Below are positions 45,342 to 56,939 of a stretch of 64,000 nucleotides of DNA, piece by piece (position 1 is the first letter of the stretch; each line of letters starts with the position of its first letter). Position numbers and translations under genes: made by a program. Below the pieces are notes generated by a model that saw only the letters and a list, made by a program, of their open reading frames with translations, was not told the origin of the DNA and made no database searches. Origin of the DNA: Pedobacter aquae (GTDB lineage Bacteria; Bacteroidota; Bacteroidia; Sphingobacteriales; Sphingobacteriaceae); NCBI RefSeq assembly GCF_008195825.1, contig NZ_CP043329.1, positions 1,488,001-1,552,000 on the forward strand, in the 5' to 3' direction.

Positions 45342-46655
45342 TTAATTCCCATCAGGCTTTACTAAATCGTTTCTTAAACTTAAAGGCCAAATCCAAGTAG
45401 CTGGATCATCTGGCTTAGCAGGATAGTAATTTTTAAAATTCTTGATGTACTTTTTTAAACGTATATCTTGCTGCATGATTTCTTTAACGATTATTTTCGC
45501 AATCTGAAAAGCACCATAAGTACTAAAGTGTGTATTATCTGCAATGGCTTGTGTTTGGCCGGGGTAAGTATTTGCAGCATAGTGTACTAAAGCTTTTTTT
45601 GACTCTTCTTCTCCTAATGCTTCGTACAATATTTTTGTTGCTTTGTTAAGGTCTATTAAAGGAACATTTAATGCTTGTGCTACTTTTCTTGCTGCGTCTG
45701 GAAAATCGCCTAAAGTTTCTACCACTTTACCTTCTTTATTAAAAGACCTTCTGCTGGTAGAAGTAAGAATAATAGGGATGGCATTTTTACTGCGGGCACT
45801 ATTTACAAATAACTTCAAACGCTCTGTATAAGATTTATAAGCACCATCATCTGGGCCTTTATCTTTTTGGTCATTATGTCCAAATTCTATAAACAGATAA
45901 TCGCCGGGTTTTATAACACTTAAAATTTTATCTAAACGTTTTGAGCCTAAAAAACTACCTAGCGTTAAACCAGATTCGGCATGGTTAGCAATAGCAACAC
46001 CGGGTTTAAAAAAGTAAGGTATCATCTGCCCCCAGGCAGCCCAAGGCTCGGTATCTTGATTAACCACCGTTGAATTTCCTGCCAAGTAAACAGTTATTTG
46101 ATCATCAACCGGAGTGATTTCTAAAGCAGCTAAAGAGGTTTTACCGTTAAACTCGATGGTTAATTTATCATCCCAATCTAGTTTAGTAAGCTCTCTTTCT
46201 TTTAAAGCTACTTTCTTGTCTGGCGTTATGTTTCTGTCTTTGATGTTTACAATAAAGCTTTCATACTTATATTTCCCTTTCGGGATTTTAACATCTTTTA
46301 GCATCAGCCTTCTAGACTCTGCTTTTACGGTACTAAGTGCATCACCATGAGGGTTTGCTAAAAGCACTTTTACTTCATAGTTACCTTCTGGTAAATTTAC
46401 CGAGAAATAAAAAACTTTGTCTGATGAAACTACATCATAAGCGCCCTTTTTTACCTCACTAAATGTAGGCTGAGTTTCAAAATCAAAACCAAAAACTGAT
46501 GCTTTGCTGTATTTATCGCCTTGTTTAATATTTTTATATTCAGCGCCTAAATCGGCTTTGCCAAAATCAAATTTATAACTAGGTCTAGCAGCTTGTTGAG
46601 CCTGTAAACTCCCTGAAAAGGTAAAAGCTAAAAGTAAAAAACTTAGTATCCTCAT
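45342..46655 (-). CDS. CE12-type acetylesterase with N-terminal beta-sandwich domain
   Basis: A 437-residue secreted two-domain enzyme. After a signal peptide (LLLAFTFSGSLQAQ) residues 25-185 form a galactose-binding-like beta-sandwich (YKFDFGKADLGAEYKNI, FSVNLPEGNYEVKVLLANP, LAALEITPVDDQ). The SGNH esterase follows from about 190: VYLAGNSTVVNQD (nucleophile Ser), ANHAESGLTLGSFL, FIEFGHNDQKD and the Asp/His in IADNTHFSTYGA. This layout is known from rhamnogalacturonan acetylesterases of gut and soil Bacteroidota. The start codon overlaps the GH95 stop by four bases (ATGA), so it is co-translated with GH95. It is the third CE12 enzyme of the locus and the only one with the extra domain. Confidence 0.87.
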   Translation of the reverse strand: MRILSFLLLAFTFSGSLQAQQAARPSYKFDFGKADLGAEYKNIKQGDKYSKASVFGFDFETQPTFSEVKKGAYDVVSSDKVFYFSVNLPEGNYEVKVLLANPHGDALSTVKAESRRLMLKDVKIPKGKYKYESFIVNIKDRNITPDKKVALKERELTKLDWDDKLTIEFNGKTSLAALEITPVDDQITVYLAGNSTVVNQDTEPWAAWGQMIPYFFKPGVAIANHAESGLTLGSFLGSKRLDKILSVIKPGDYLFIEFGHNDQKDKGPDDGAYKSYTERLKLFVNSARSKNAIPIILTSTSRRSFNKEGKVVETLGDFPDAARKVAQALNVPLIDLNKATKILYEALGEEESKKALVHYAANTYPGQTQAIADNTHFSTYGAFQIAKIIVKEIMQQDIRLKKYIKNFKNYYPAKPDDPATWIWPLSLRNDLVKPDGN

Positions 46656-49087
46656 ATTTTTGTAAGGGTGTGTAATTGGTTGCTTTTGGTTTTAAAATTT
46701 AGTTGATGATAGGTTTTGTTATTGATGGTTATTTGCTTACTCAACTGGCCTGTTTCCTGTATTTTTAAGGGAACCAAACTTAAAATATTGCAATCTTCGC
46801 CTTTACGAGATAATATTTCTGCTTTGGCCAATTGCTGTTGTGCCCAAGACATATTGATAAGGAAATTTCCTCTGGCTACTAGCCCTTTTACCTCGCCCTC
46901 AGGCCAAGCGCTTGGTAAAGCAGGCAATAATTGTACATACTGTAAATGACTTTGTAAAAGCATCTCGGTTATGCCAGCTGTTGCGCCAAAGTTTCCATCT
47001 ATCTGAAATGGCGGATGCGTATCAAATAAATTGTTTAGGGTTGAGTTTTTTAACAGTTCTTGATATAATAGATAAGCATGGTCTCCGTCTAATAACCTTG
47101 CCCAAAAGTTAATTTTCCAAGCTTTGCTCCAACCTGTTCCGCTATCACCTCTCATGTTTAATGTTTGTTTTGCAGCATCGGCATATTTACCTGTTAATAA
47201 TGGAGATATTTGCCTACCGGGATGCAGTCCAAATAAATGCGAAACGTGTCTATGTTGAGGGTCTTCGTCTTCCCAATCGCCGTACCACTCCATTAAATTA
47301 CCTTTTTTGCCAATTTGTAATGGATGTAAAAGAGCTTTCTTTTGTTCGAGCCTTTTTATCAGTTCTTCATCGGTATTTAAAACTTTTGCAGCCTCAATAA
47401 CATTGGTAAATAAATCCCAAATAATTTGCATATCCATGGCTGATGCTATAGTTACCGCACCTTTATAACCTGCCGGATGTAGGTAAACATTTTCTGGTGA
47501 TGTTGAGGGCGCTGTTACTAACTCGCCTTTATGCTCTACCAACCAATCTTCGCAAAAAGCAGCTGCTGTTTTCATTAATGGATAAGCCACATTTTTAAGG
47601 TATTCTTTATCTTTTGTGAACTGATAATGCTCAAATAAATGCTGAGATAACCACGGACTACCTAATGACCAATTTGCCCATTTTGGGTCGCCACCACCTT
47701 CACCTACCGGATTAGTTTGAGCCCATACATCAGAATTATGGTGCACCACCCAGCCTTTCATTTTATAATAGTTTTGTGCTGTGGCTGTTCCGTTTTTAGC
47801 CATTAAAGCGATATGATTTATCAAAGGCTGTGTAAGCTCAGACAGGTTAGTCATTTCTGCAGGCCAATAATTCATTTGTAGATTGATATTTGTGGTATAA
47901 TTACTACGCCATGATGGTCTGAGTAAATGATTCCAAATCCCCTGCAAATTTGCTGGCGGACTGCCTGCTCTAGAACTAGATATTAATAAGTATCTACCAA
48001 ACTGATAATATAAAATCTCTAGTCCTGTATCTTTCTTTCCACTTTTATAAAGCGCTAAGCGTTGTTTGGTATCAAAATCTGGTTGATATTCTCCTTTTAG
48101 CGATAAAGACAACCTATTAAAATAAGATTGATAATCTTGCTGATGTGCTTTTAGCAAAGTTTGGTAGCTTTTTTTAGCCACTCGGTTTATATCATTGGTT
48201 ACAGCCTGTTTTTCATCTTTACCATCTTTATCCGGGCATTTATTTATCCCATTAAAAGAGGTTTGCGCTGCTATGATGAGTACTACTTCTGTAGCATTTT
48301 TAAAGCTGAGCGTACTATCTTTAGAATTGATTATACCATCGTTTTTCAGGATTTTCACTCGCCACTCAAAACGCATTCCTTTACAAGCTTCATCATCGTT
48401 AAAAATAATAGGTTTAATGTTTCTGCGTTCATCACTTTCTATTCTTGCTTTTCCTTGTAACACCAATTCGTTTTGTTTATTAACAAAGCTTTTATGTTGT
48501 AGCAAATGAGAGTTAGAGATACTAAAATTTAGCATTTTAGCTTTATCACTACGTATACGTAAAACCATCACTTGGTCTGGATAAGAAGAAAACATTTCTC
48601 TGGTATAGGTAACGCCATCAAGCTGAAAAGTTGTGGTAGCTAGTGCTTTCTCTATATCTAAAGTTCGTTTATAGTTTTTTACTTCTTTATTTATTTCTTG
48701 GTGGATGAGTATATCGCCCAAAGACTGATACATATTGGTATTTAGACCTTGCATTTTCTTCAATAAAGAAATTGCTTTAGGCACACTATCGGCAAACAAA
48801 GCTGAGCGTACTTGCGCTAAATAAGGAAAAGCGTATGGGTTGGGATTTAAATCTGCCGGACCACCTGTCCAAAGTGTGGCTTCATTTAATTGTATCAATT
48901 CTTTGGATGGATGCCCAAATATCATGGCTCCTAACCTACCATTGCCAATGGGTAAAGCTTCATTCCAATCTTTAGCTGGCTCTTTATACCAAAGTTCTAA
49001 CTTTTCTTTTTGCGTATCCTGAGCTTGACTATCGAAAAAAACAAATAGTAAAGTTGCAGTTAGCAAATAGCATAAAAAGCTTTTCAT
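46652..49087 (-). CDS. GH95 alpha-L-fucosidase/alpha-L-galactosidase
   Basis: An 811-residue secreted inverting glycosidase. The N-terminal super-sandwich has the family start LWYKEPAKDWNEALPIGNGRLGAM and ELIQLNEATLWTGGPAD. The barrel has NLQGIWNHLLRPSWRSNYTTN, the active-site motif VVHHNSDVWAQTNP, the likely general-acid Glu in APSTSPENVY, and RGDSGTGWSKAWK and FQIDGNFGATAGITEML. GH95 members remove terminal alpha-1,2-L-fucose or L-galactose, and the choice cannot be made by eye. The ATG at 49087 (MKSFLCYLLTATLLF) is chosen because the frame open to 49141 would start inside the operator. It is paired with the CE12 gene downstream. Confidence 0.92.
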   Translation of the reverse strand: MKSFLCYLLTATLLFVFFDSQAQDTQKEKLELWYKEPAKDWNEALPIGNGRLGAMIFGHPSKELIQLNEATLWTGGPADLNPNPYAFPYLAQVRSALFADSVPKAISLLKKMQGLNTNMYQSLGDILIHQEINKEVKNYKRTLDIEKALATTTFQLDGVTYTREMFSSYPDQVMVLRIRSDKAKMLNFSISNSHLLQHKSFVNKQNELVLQGKARIESDERRNIKPIIFNDDEACKGMRFEWRVKILKNDGIINSKDSTLSFKNATEVVLIIAAQTSFNGINKCPDKDGKDEKQAVTNDINRVAKKSYQTLLKAHQQDYQSYFNRLSLSLKGEYQPDFDTKQRLALYKSGKKDTGLEILYYQFGRYLLISSSRAGSPPANLQGIWNHLLRPSWRSNYTTNINLQMNYWPAEMTNLSELTQPLINHIALMAKNGTATAQNYYKMKGWVVHHNSDVWAQTNPVGEGGGDPKWANWSLGSPWLSQHLFEHYQFTKDKEYLKNVAYPLMKTAAAFCEDWLVEHKGELVTAPSTSPENVYLHPAGYKGAVTIASAMDMQIIWDLFTNVIEAAKVLNTDEELIKRLEQKKALLHPLQIGKKGNLMEWYGDWEDEDPQHRHVSHLFGLHPGRQISPLLTGKYADAAKQTLNMRGDSGTGWSKAWKINFWARLLDGDHAYLLYQELLKNSTLNNLFDTHPPFQIDGNFGATAGITEMLLQSHLQYVQLLPALPSAWPEGEVKGLVARGNFLINMSWAQQQLAKAEILSRKGEDCNILSLVPLKIQETGQLSKQITINNKTYHQLNFKTKSNQLHTLTKI

Positions 49088-49110
49088 TGTGTTGTTTATA
49101 ATTGGCGTTT

Positions 49111-49155
49111 GAAAGATATAAGATAATATTCCAAAATGCATCCTGTAGCATCTTG
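49111..49155 (-). promoter_or_regulatory. CAGG-repeat composite promoter, unit g-minus (GH95-CE12)
   Basis: On the minus strand the site CAAGATGCTACAGGATGC has a degenerate first (CAAG) and a perfect second half-site, with TATCTTTC exactly 27 bases from the start of the second. It stands back to back with unit g-plus, 14 bases away. The -7 box ends 23 bases before the GH95 ATG at 49087. Confidence 0.75.
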
Positions 49156-49169
49156 TATAAAATAATGTT

Positions 49170-49214
49170 CAGGACACCGCAGGTTGCACTCCTTTATGGG
49201 TATTTATAGTTTAG
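49170..49214 (+). promoter_or_regulatory. CAGG-repeat composite promoter, unit g-plus (third susCD pair)
   Basis: The plus-strand site CAGGACACCGCAGGTTGC has both half-sites intact and TAGTTTAG exactly 27 bases from the start of the second. The predicted leader to the susC ATG at 49353 is about 130 bases and contains inverted repeats. Confidence 0.85.
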
Positions 49215-49221
49215 CAAACAT

Positions 49222-49339
49222 CAATCTTGAAAATATTTTTTAATTATAGCCAATAGTACCTATTTAAACAATTTCTTATATCCGTATTCATTCGGCTTGC
49301 TTTTATTTTTTCAAGATTGGTAACAACCTTTTGTTAACC
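49222..49339 (+). other. Structured 5' leader of the third susC
   Basis: A 12-bp perfect inverted repeat (CAATCTTGAAAA at 49222-49233, TTTTCAAGATTG at 49308-49319) frames a 74-base loop. A smaller hairpin follows (GGTAACAA with TTGTTAACC, 49319-49339, one bulge), ending 13 bases before the start codon. The leader could form alternative structures that control translation or be a target of an antisense RNA, as described for some Bacteroides PULs. No known riboswitch is recognised. Confidence 0.45.
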
Positions 49340-49352
49340 AAATTATTTCACT

Positions 49353-52300
49353 ATGAAAATTAAACTCTATTCGCCTCTTTGCAGGTATTTGCAAGGTGTT
49401 TTCCTACTCTTTATCCTTTGTACTTTAAGCCTCAAAACATTGGCTCAACAAAGTATTAGCGGGCAAGTAAAAGATGATGCCGGTCTAGGTATACCTGGTG
49501 TTTATATTTCTGTTAAAAACGGAAAAAACACAACTTTAACAGATATTGATGGAAATTTTAAGATTACCGCTAACGTAGGTGAGACATTGGTTGTAAAATC
49601 ATTAGGATATACAACCAAAGAAATTTTAGTTACACAAGCAACTAGCAGCTTACAAATTCAGCTAGAAACCAATACCGAAAAATTAACAGAAGTGGTGGTG
49701 GTTGGTTACGGTACAGTAACTAAAAAAGAAGCAACCGGAGCTATTGCCCAAGTATCATCAAAACAAATTGAAGAAGTACCAGTACAAAACGCCATACAAG
49801 CATTACAGGGAAGAGCTGCTGGTGTTGATGTAACTTCTAACGCCCGACCGGGTGAGCTAGGAAGTATAAGAATACGTGGAAATAGATCTTTACTAGCTGG
49901 TAACGACCCCTTATATGTGGTAGATGGCATACCACTTACCGCTGGCGGGATAGACGCTATAAACCCACATGATATTGAAACTATTGATGTTTTAAAAGAT
50001 GCTGCTTCTACCGCCATATTTGGTTCAAGAGGCGCTAACGGTGTAGTGATGATTACCACCAAAAAAGGTAAAAGCGGTACAGCAAAAATCAATTACAACC
50101 TCATTACCAATTTTGATTACATCAATTACTTGGATGAAAATTTTACTGCCGGAGAATATGCAGAATACAGAAGAGATGCTTACCGGGCCTTATCAAACAA
50201 CCCAAGTTCTGGTTACTCTACTCCTTACCCAAACCCAATAGAAGATAAACGTATTTTAGGTAACGACCCTAATGCTTGGGAAAATATTGCAAGAGGTTAT
50301 ACTTGGTTAGACAAAGAAAACCTTATTCCGCAAACAAGGCCAACAACAGCTGCCGAGCAAGCTTTATGGGGTGTAAGTCAAGTTCCTATCTATAATGGAG
50401 ATTTAATACCTACTACCAATTGGACAGATTATGTAAGCAGAACCGGTATTACCCAAGACCATACTTTAAGCTTAAGTATGGGTTCAGAAAAAATGAATGC
50501 TTATGTTTCTGGCGGGTATTTAGACCAAGTTGGCACCAATAATGGACAAGATTATAAAAGATATAACCTTAAAACCAGTTTTGATTTAAAACCTACTACA
50601 TGGTTTAGTTTAGGAGGTTCTATCACAGGAACATGGAGCGTACAAAATTTTGGCTTTATGGGTACTGGTAGCAGAGGTGCAAACGGTATTTATGCTGCTG
50701 CATTAGGCATGTTACCTTTTGCCGTTCCTTACGATGCTAATGGGCAATTTATTTACAACCCAGGGGCAGACATCAACATCGTAAACCCTATACAGGAAGA
50801 TAAATTTGTGATTAATGAGAGAACAAGTTTAAGAGCTTTAGGTAGCTTGTATGCGGAGCTAAATTTCTTAAAAGATTTTAAATACAGAATCAACTTCGGA
50901 CCAGATTTTAGAAATTTCAGAAACGGACAGTTTCAAGACAAGCAATCTCTATTAAGAGGTGGTGGCGCCCCAACATCTACCAATTTTGCAAGATTAAGCC
51001 AAAACCAAGCTTTTGCATGGACATTAGACAATCTTATTTATTATGATAAAACCATCAACAAGCAACATAAAATTGGTTTAACCTTATTACAGAGTTCTAC
51101 TTTTAATCGTAACGATGGTTCTGATATGTCTGCTATAGACTTACCTTATAACAGTCAGTTATGGTATAATTTAGGTTCAACATCACAAGGAAAATTACAA
51201 GGCTGGGGCTCTAATTATAGCAAATACACCTTATCATCCTACATGGCTAGGGTTAATTATTCCTTATCAGATAAATATATCTTAACAGCCTCTGCAAGAT
51301 GGGACGGCTCATCTGTTCTAGCAGAAGGTAATAAATGGGATTTCTTCCCCTCAGCATCAGTTGCATGGCGAATGGAGCAAGAAAATTTCATCAAAAATAT
51401 CAATTGGATATCGCAATTAAAACCTCGTTTAGGTATCGGTGTAACCGGAAACTCTTCTGTTGACCCCTACTCTACAGCAGGAGCCATAATTTTAATGCCT
51501 ATTGTTTTTGGCTCTCAGGTTTCTATGGGATATATCCCATCTGACCCTAAAGCAGCAAACCCTGGCACTTTACCCAATAGAGAGTTAAGCTGGGAAAAAA
51601 CCACATCAGTAAACTTGGGTGTTGATTTTGGATTTTTTAGAGATCGGATATCAGGAAGTATAGATGTTTATAGAACCACTACTAACGATTTACTATTTAA
51701 CCGCCCCGTGAATTTAGTAACGGGCTTTACTTCCATTTTCTTTAATACCGGCCAAACACGTGGTAAAGGTTTAGATTTTAGTGTAAATACTGTAAACGTA
51801 GACAGCAAAGACTTTAGATGGAACACCACCATTAACCTTTCTTTAAATGATGCTGAAGTTGTAGAAACCGCCTTTGGTAAAGTTGATGATGTAGGACAAA
51901 ACCTTTTTATAGGAGAAAATCCATACATTTTTTATGATTACAAAAAGATAGGAATTTGGCAAACTTCTGACACCGATGAGCTTGCAAGATTTAATGCCAA
52001 TGGTTCTAATTTTAAACCCGGTGATATACGTGTAGAGGATGTTAATGGAGATTATAAAATTGATGCGATTAATGACAGACAAATTTTAGGTAACCGCTTT
52101 GGAACTTGGAATGGAGGGATCACCAATACCCTAGCTTACAAAAATTGGACTTTATCTTTCTTTGTTATAGCCCGTGGTGGCTTTCTAATTGAAGGTGGCG
52201 CATCTGATTTACAAGGGCGTTATAACTCTAGAAAAGTTAATTATTGGACACCAGACAACCCAAGTAATGAATACCCTAGAGCCGATTTTGGTAATGGAGG

Positions 52301-52541
52301 ACAACCTCTTTTCTATTCTGCTATGAATTATCAGGATGGTACTTTTGTTAAAGTTCGTAACATATCTTTAGGCTATAATCTTCCTAAAAAAGCTATTCAG
52401 CCTTTAAAAATGAGCAATCTAAACATCTATGCTCAGGTATTAAATCCATTCTTATATACCAAAAATGGGTTTATAGACCCAGATATTTTCAGCTCTATTA
52501 GTTCTAGAACTTTTGTATTAGGCCTTAACGCTTCATTTTAA
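49353..52541 (+). CDS. SusC-type TonB-dependent receptor
   Basis: A 1062-residue outer-membrane importer of classic type. Signal peptide, CarboxypepD_reg domain ([23 protein letters not shown]), TonB-box-like [16 protein letters not shown], and plug ([44 protein letters not shown]) come in order; the barrel ends in [11 protein letters not shown]. It has no STN domain, so control should be through the promoter alone. It is followed after 10 bases by susD and is transcribed divergently from GH95, on the opposite strand to most of the locus. Confidence 0.95.
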   Translation: MKIKLYSPLCRYLQGVFLLFILCTLSLKTLAQQSISGQVKDDAGLGIPGVYISVKNGKNTTLTDIDGNFKITANVGETLVVKSLGYTTKEILVTQATSSLQIQLETNTEKLTEVVVVGYGTVTKKEATGAIAQVSSKQIEEVPVQNAIQALQGRAAGVDVTSNARPGELGSIRIRGNRSLLAGNDPLYVVDGIPLTAGGIDAINPHDIETIDVLKDAASTAIFGSRGANGVVMITTKKGKSGTAKINYNLITNFDYINYLDENFTAGEYAEYRRDAYRALSNNPSSGYSTPYPNPIEDKRILGNDPNAWENIARGYTWLDKENLIPQTRPTTAAEQALWGVSQVPIYNGDLIPTTNWTDYVSRTGITQDHTLSLSMGSEKMNAYVSGGYLDQVGTNNGQDYKRYNLKTSFDLKPTTWFSLGGSITGTWSVQNFGFMGTGSRGANGIYAAALGMLPFAVPYDANGQFIYNPGADINIVNPIQEDKFVINERTSLRALGSLYAELNFLKDFKYRINFGPDFRNFRNGQFQDKQSLLRGGGAPTSTNFARLSQNQAFAWTLDNLIYYDKTINKQHKIGLTLLQSSTFNRNDGSDMSAIDLPYNSQLWYNLGSTSQGKLQGWGSNYSKYTLSSYMARVNYSLSDKYILTASARWDGSSVLAEGNKWDFFPSASVAWRMEQENFIKNINWISQLKPRLGIGVTGNSSVDPYSTAGAIILMPIVFGSQVSMGYIPSDPKAANPGTLPNRELSWEKTTSVNLGVDFGFFRDRISGSIDVYRTTTNDLLFNRPVNLVTGFTSIFFNTGQTRGKGLDFSVNTVNVDSKDFRWNTTINLSLNDAEVVETAFGKVDDVGQNLFIGENPYIFYDYKKIGIWQTSDTDELARFNANGSNFKPGDIRVEDVNGDYKIDAINDRQILGNRFGTWNGGITNTLAYKNWTLSFFVIARGGFLIEGGASDLQGRYNSRKVNYWTPDNPSNEYPRADFGNGGQPLFYSAMNYQDGTFVKVRNISLGYNLPKKAIQPLKMSNLNIYAQVLNPFLYTKNGFIDPDIFSSISSRTFVLGLNASF

Positions 52542-52551
52542 AAACATCATC

Positions 52552-54432
52552 ATGAAAAAGATAAAAAACTTAATTATAGCAGGGCTGGCAAGTACAGTTT
52601 TAACTATGCCTGCTTGCAAAAAATTTATAGACGAAGAATTGGTTGCTACCTTAACCAATGATTATTATAACACACCAGACGGAATTGAAAAACTTGTTAC
52701 CGGTATGTATGATGGTTTAAGATTTCATTTTAACTATGAATGGGCTTATACTACTACCAATTATGGTGTAGATGAGTTTACCAATGGTGGAGGTTTAGAC
52801 CGAGTTTATATGAACACCTATTCTAGCGTTTTTGACCCCAGGGTAGAAGATATTAATGCTGTTTGGAATAATATGTATGCAAACATCAATACTGCAAATA
52901 CAGGTATCAGTAAAATTCCGCAGGTTTTTCCGCAAGGTGGTACATTAGCTAATACGCGTTTAGGCGAGTGTTATTTCATGAGGGCTTTTGATTATTTTAA
53001 ACTGGTAAAGCAATTTGGTGGTGTACCTTTAAAATTAACACCAACAGAGGGCTTACTTACCGAGTTTTCTAGAGCTAGTGCAGAAGAAGTTTATGCGCAG
53101 ATTATTACAGATTTTAGAAAAGCTATTGATTTATTACCGCCAACAGCTGCACAAACGGGCAGAATTACCAAAGCTGCAGCACAACACTGTTTGGCGAAGA
53201 CTTATTTGTATAGAGCGAGTGAATTAAATGCTGCTTTTAGTAAAACTACAGATTTAGACAGCGCCATATTTTATGGCAAACAGGTTATAGAAGCTTCTAC
53301 CCATCGTTTAGCTACAAATTTTGCAGATATTTTTAGATACACCAAAGTAAATGATGTAAATGAAACTAATCCGGAGATTATTTTAGCTGCCCAATTTGAT
53401 AATAATGATGCCTTAGCCGGTAGGTACGGAAATCAAACACACCTACATTTTTTATCGGTTTACCAAAACCTGCCGGGTATGACAAGAGATTTAATTAATG
53501 GTAGAGAGTTTCAGCGATTAAGACCTACCAATTATGCGTTAGATATTTATGATAGAACCAACGATTCTAGGTTTTACAAAAGTTTTAAAACTTCTTACTT
53601 AGCTAATAATGCTAACACTTTACCAAGCTGGAGTGCCGCAAACGCCCCTACTCCGGCACAAGTTGGCCAAAGAAAGTTCTTAGTTGGCGATACATCTATT
53701 ATTTACATTGTTAATGCAGCAAACGATACTAGGTTTACACTGCAAACCATTAACCGCTCTGCTCCATCTTTATATGTAAGATATTATTTAGATAATGGGG
53801 TAGTAAAAACCAATTGGAGCTTAAGTCAGTACCCAAGTTTATCAAAATATTTAGACCCTTTTAGAACATCAGTTGCTAGCCAATTAGGTACTAGAGATGG
53901 TATTATAGCCAGAATTGCCGAAACCTATTTAATTGTAGCAGAAGCTTATGGCCGAAAAGAAGATTATGCAAATGCTGTCATCTATATCAATAGGGTAAGA
54001 GAAAGAGCCGGCTACGATACTAATGAAACACGTAGCCCTGTTTATTTTAGAGCGCAAAACTTGCCAAATACGGCAACTGGTTCTACCAAAAATGCGATGC
54101 TAATTACAGAAAATGCCTTTGTACCAGGTACTACCGAGGCTGCCAAAGAGCTATATATTTCAGGTGTTAATACCAAGAAAGATGGTTTTGTACATTTCAT
54201 GTTAAATGAAAGATCAAGAGAATTGATGGGCGAATTTCATCGTTGGGAAGATTTATCTAGAACCAGAACATTGGTGAGCAGAGGTAAGGCTTTTAACCCA
54301 GAAGCAGCACCAAACCTAAGCGATAAGTTTTTATTGAGACCAATTCCTCAATCTTTCTTAGATGTTAACGAGAAAGATGGCAGACCCTTAACGCCAGAAG
54401 AAAAACAACAACAACAAAATCCGGGTTGGTAA
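52552..54432 (+). CDS. SusD/RagB-family glycan-binding lipoprotein
   Basis: A 626-residue surface lipoprotein, partner of the SusC just upstream. The lipobox is TMPAC, followed by [30 protein letters not shown]-like segments ([47 protein letters not shown]) and the C-terminal signature [22 protein letters not shown] are present. The mature protein ends in a Gln-rich tail ([11 protein letters not shown]). It closes a two-gene operon ended by the strong hairpin at 54459. Confidence 0.94.
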   Translation: MKKIKNLIIAGLASTVLTMPACKKFIDEELVATLTNDYYNTPDGIEKLVTGMYDGLRFHFNYEWAYTTTNYGVDEFTNGGGLDRVYMNTYSSVFDPRVEDINAVWNNMYANINTANTGISKIPQVFPQGGTLANTRLGECYFMRAFDYFKLVKQFGGVPLKLTPTEGLLTEFSRASAEEVYAQIITDFRKAIDLLPPTAAQTGRITKAAAQHCLAKTYLYRASELNAAFSKTTDLDSAIFYGKQVIEASTHRLATNFADIFRYTKVNDVNETNPEIILAAQFDNNDALAGRYGNQTHLHFLSVYQNLPGMTRDLINGREFQRLRPTNYALDIYDRTNDSRFYKSFKTSYLANNANTLPSWSAANAPTPAQVGQRKFLVGDTSIIYIVNAANDTRFTLQTINRSAPSLYVRYYLDNGVVKTNWSLSQYPSLSKYLDPFRTSVASQLGTRDGIIARIAETYLIVAEAYGRKEDYANAVIYINRVRERAGYDTNETRSPVYFRAQNLPNTATGSTKNAMLITENAFVPGTTEAAKELYISGVNTKKDGFVHFMLNERSRELMGEFHRWEDLSRTRTLVSRGKAFNPEAAPNLSDKFLLRPIPQSFLDVNEKDGRPLTPEEKQQQQNPGW

Positions 54433-54458
54433 TTATCAAAAACTTAGAAAACAATAAA

Positions 54459-54484
54459 GGGATTCTCCGCTAAAAGAGAATCCC
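54459..54484. terminator. Bidirectional intrinsic terminator between convergent operons
   Basis: A 9-bp perfect G/C-containing stem (GGGATTCTC with GAGAATCCC), an 8-base loop and T-rich flank TTATTTATT on the plus side, A-rich AATAAA on the other. It separates the plus-strand susD (ends 54432) from the minus-strand GH35 gene (ends 54580) and can serve both. Confidence 0.88.
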
Positions 54485-54579
54485 TTATTTATTATAGAAT
54501 GATTCGCAATAATCATCATTATTTACAGCCTAACCGATAGAAACCATCATCAATAAACTAAAAAACACATTCCTCATAC

Positions 54580-56924
54580 TTAAAATTTAAAAGGTTCTTG
54601 TTTAAGAAAAATTCGGTAATCTTTTACCATACCGTTTTGGCTTTTATCAGATCTGGGAAGGTATCTTAGGCTACTAACTTCTACTAATTCTCCTAAATCT
54701 ATTACAATTTGGTGTGGATGTTTGGGTTTTGCGCCAACAGCCTGTGTTTGCCAAAAAGTAGACTCCTGCTGGTCGTAAACTTTATCAGCCGCATGGTTAG
54801 CTGCTGTAATTTCTTCAGAATCGGCATAAATAACCTTCCATTTGAGGGTTGATAGCGTTTGTCCGTCTGTACTGGTAAGTTCTAACTCGGCAATAGAGCT
54901 TAAAACATCTTTTTCTTGTTGCGCATTTAAAGCCTCAAAGCATAAGTATTGGGCTTTTACAGAGGCGTTAAACTTTACTTCTTTCCAGCCTGTACCGGCT
55001 GTAAAACTTCCAACAGCAATAGGTTTTTCTGCTGCTAAATCTAAATTTTGGTTTTTCTTACGATGAAGCAAAGACTCATCGGGGTTTAGTTGGTCTAAAA
55101 TAGCTTCTTTTAAACCAGCCAATTTGGGTTCTTTGGGGCTATCAACATCTAGAACAATAACTTCATTTTTACCCTTTTTAAGCCAAGCACCGGGTATAAA
55201 TAGCGTTTGTTGCGGACCAATTTTCCAGAACCTGCCCATATTGTATCCGTTTACCCAAAGCATGCCCTTACCCCATGTACTTACATCTAAAAAGGTATCT
55301 CCTACTTTATCTATTACAAAATATCCTTTATACCACCCTGGAGTTTGTATTTGTTGGGTTTTAAACTTCGCCTTGGTTTGAAATTCATAATCTACCGGGA
55401 AATTGTAAACCGTCCAATTAGTAAGTATCGTTTTATCATTCCCATGGATGATTTCTACCTTTTCTGTGATACCTTTTCTATCTATAATAGCTTTACCATA
55501 ATTTACCCTTCCGGTAGCTTCAACTAAAATATCTAATCTGGCAGTTTTAGATAAAGCTGGTATTTCTAAGGTATTATCGCCTCTTCTTCTATCTAATCTG
55601 CCAATAGATTTTCCGTCTATAAACACATTAGCCCAGTCATGCAACTCGGTAATTAAAAGTTTTTGCTTTTGCGCTGATGGCTTTAAATAAGTTCTATACA
55701 AGATACGGCCCCAACCTTGGTTAAACATTTCCATAGGTTTAATATCTTTTGAGGGGATGCCTTTAGGGAGATTATCAAAAATAGAAGCTGCTTGGTTTAA
55801 CTTAAATCAGGAATTTCTATAATGGGCATAGCTGGCGGAATTTCGCCTAAAGTCTCGCCTTCCTGAAGGTAATTTTTCAATAAATTTCTTACGGCATAAA
55901 ACTTTTCGGTGGTATTTCCTTGTTCGCCGATAGGCGCATTATAATCGTAAGAAGTTGCCATAGCAGAATAAGGTGGAGCGTTTGCACCTCCCCATTGACC
56001 AAAAGAAGTTCCACCGTGTGCCATATATAAGCTAAAAGATATTTTTCTGTCTAACATATCTTTTAAACTTCCAATAAATGAAGATACTGAGCGTGTTTCA
56101 TGCGGGCGCCCCCAGTGGTCAAACCAACCCGACCAATACTCGCTACACATTAAAGGCGAGTTTGGGTATTTCTCTTGAAAAGTTTTAAACTGTTTATCAA
56201 TATCAGAACCTGCACCAAAATTTAAGGTGGTGGCTACGCCGCCTAACTCGTACTTACTAAAATTTGAAGACCAATCGCATCTAAATAGTTGAACTTTATC
56301 AAAACCTGCTATTCTTAACTCGTCTCTTACAGCTTCCATATAAGGTTGCTCGTTCCCAAAGGCAGCAAATTCATTTTCTACCTGCACCATAATAATGTTT
56401 CCACCATTTTGGATTTGTAAAGGAGCCAACTGCTTAGCTACTTCTTTTAAGTATTTAGCGGTTCTTTGCATAAAGAAAGTATCTTTTGCAGTGCGTACTT
56501 GTATGTCTTGCTTTTTTAAAAGCCACCAAGGTAGGCCACCCATATCCCACTCTGCACAAGCATAAGGGCCTGGCCTAACAATGCAATACATCCCATTATC
56601 TTGAACCAACTTCACAAAAGCAGCAACATCTTTTTGTCCACTAAAATCAAAAACATCTTGCTCTTGCTCATGTAAATTCCAAAACAGGTAAATACAAATG
56701 GTATTCATGCCCATGGCTTTACAAAGCTTAATCCGCTGATCCCAATACTCTCTAGGGATTCTTGGAAAATGCAATTCGCCAGCCCTTATTACATAAGGTT
56801 TTCCGTTAAGCAAGAAACTTTTATCGCCAGCAATAAAGGTTTGGTTTTGAGAAGTTTGAGCAAAACCAGAAAAGGATAAAAAAACTAAATATAAGCCTAT
56901 TAAAACGGCACTTATTTTCTTCAT
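54580..56924 (-). pseudogene. GH35 beta-galactosidase, split by a one-base frameshift
   Basis: Two frames make one GH35 enzyme of about 780 residues. The first (56924-55797) has a signal peptide, the start of the barrel (KPYVIRAGELHFPRIPREYWD), the acid/base Glu in MVQVENEFAAFGN and the nucleophile Glu in MCSEYWSGWFDHWG, and ends in IIEIPDLS-stop. The second continues in another frame from LNQAASIFDNLPKG through the jelly-roll domains (MLWVNGYNMGRFWKIGPQQTLFIPG) to a C-terminal discoidin-like domain (PHQIVIDLGELVEVSSLRYLP). One extra A near 55801-55806 would give PDLKLNQ and restore a single frame. It may be a real inactivation or a base-calling error; the rest of the sequence shows no decay. 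It lies 15 bases after the BNR_4 gene. Confidence 0.88.
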
Positions 56925-56939
56925 GTTCTTGATAAGCTA

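Noticed and set aside
45297-45358. Inverted repeat AGCCTGATG/CATCAGGCT as terminator of the CE12 gene
   Set aside because: The loop is 44 bases, one arm lies inside the coding region and no U-run follows, so it does not qualify as an intrinsic terminator.
49088-49141. Longer start for GH95 at 49141
   Set aside because: It overlaps the CAGG site and the -7 box of the gene's own promoter; the ATG at 49087 gives a standard signal peptide.
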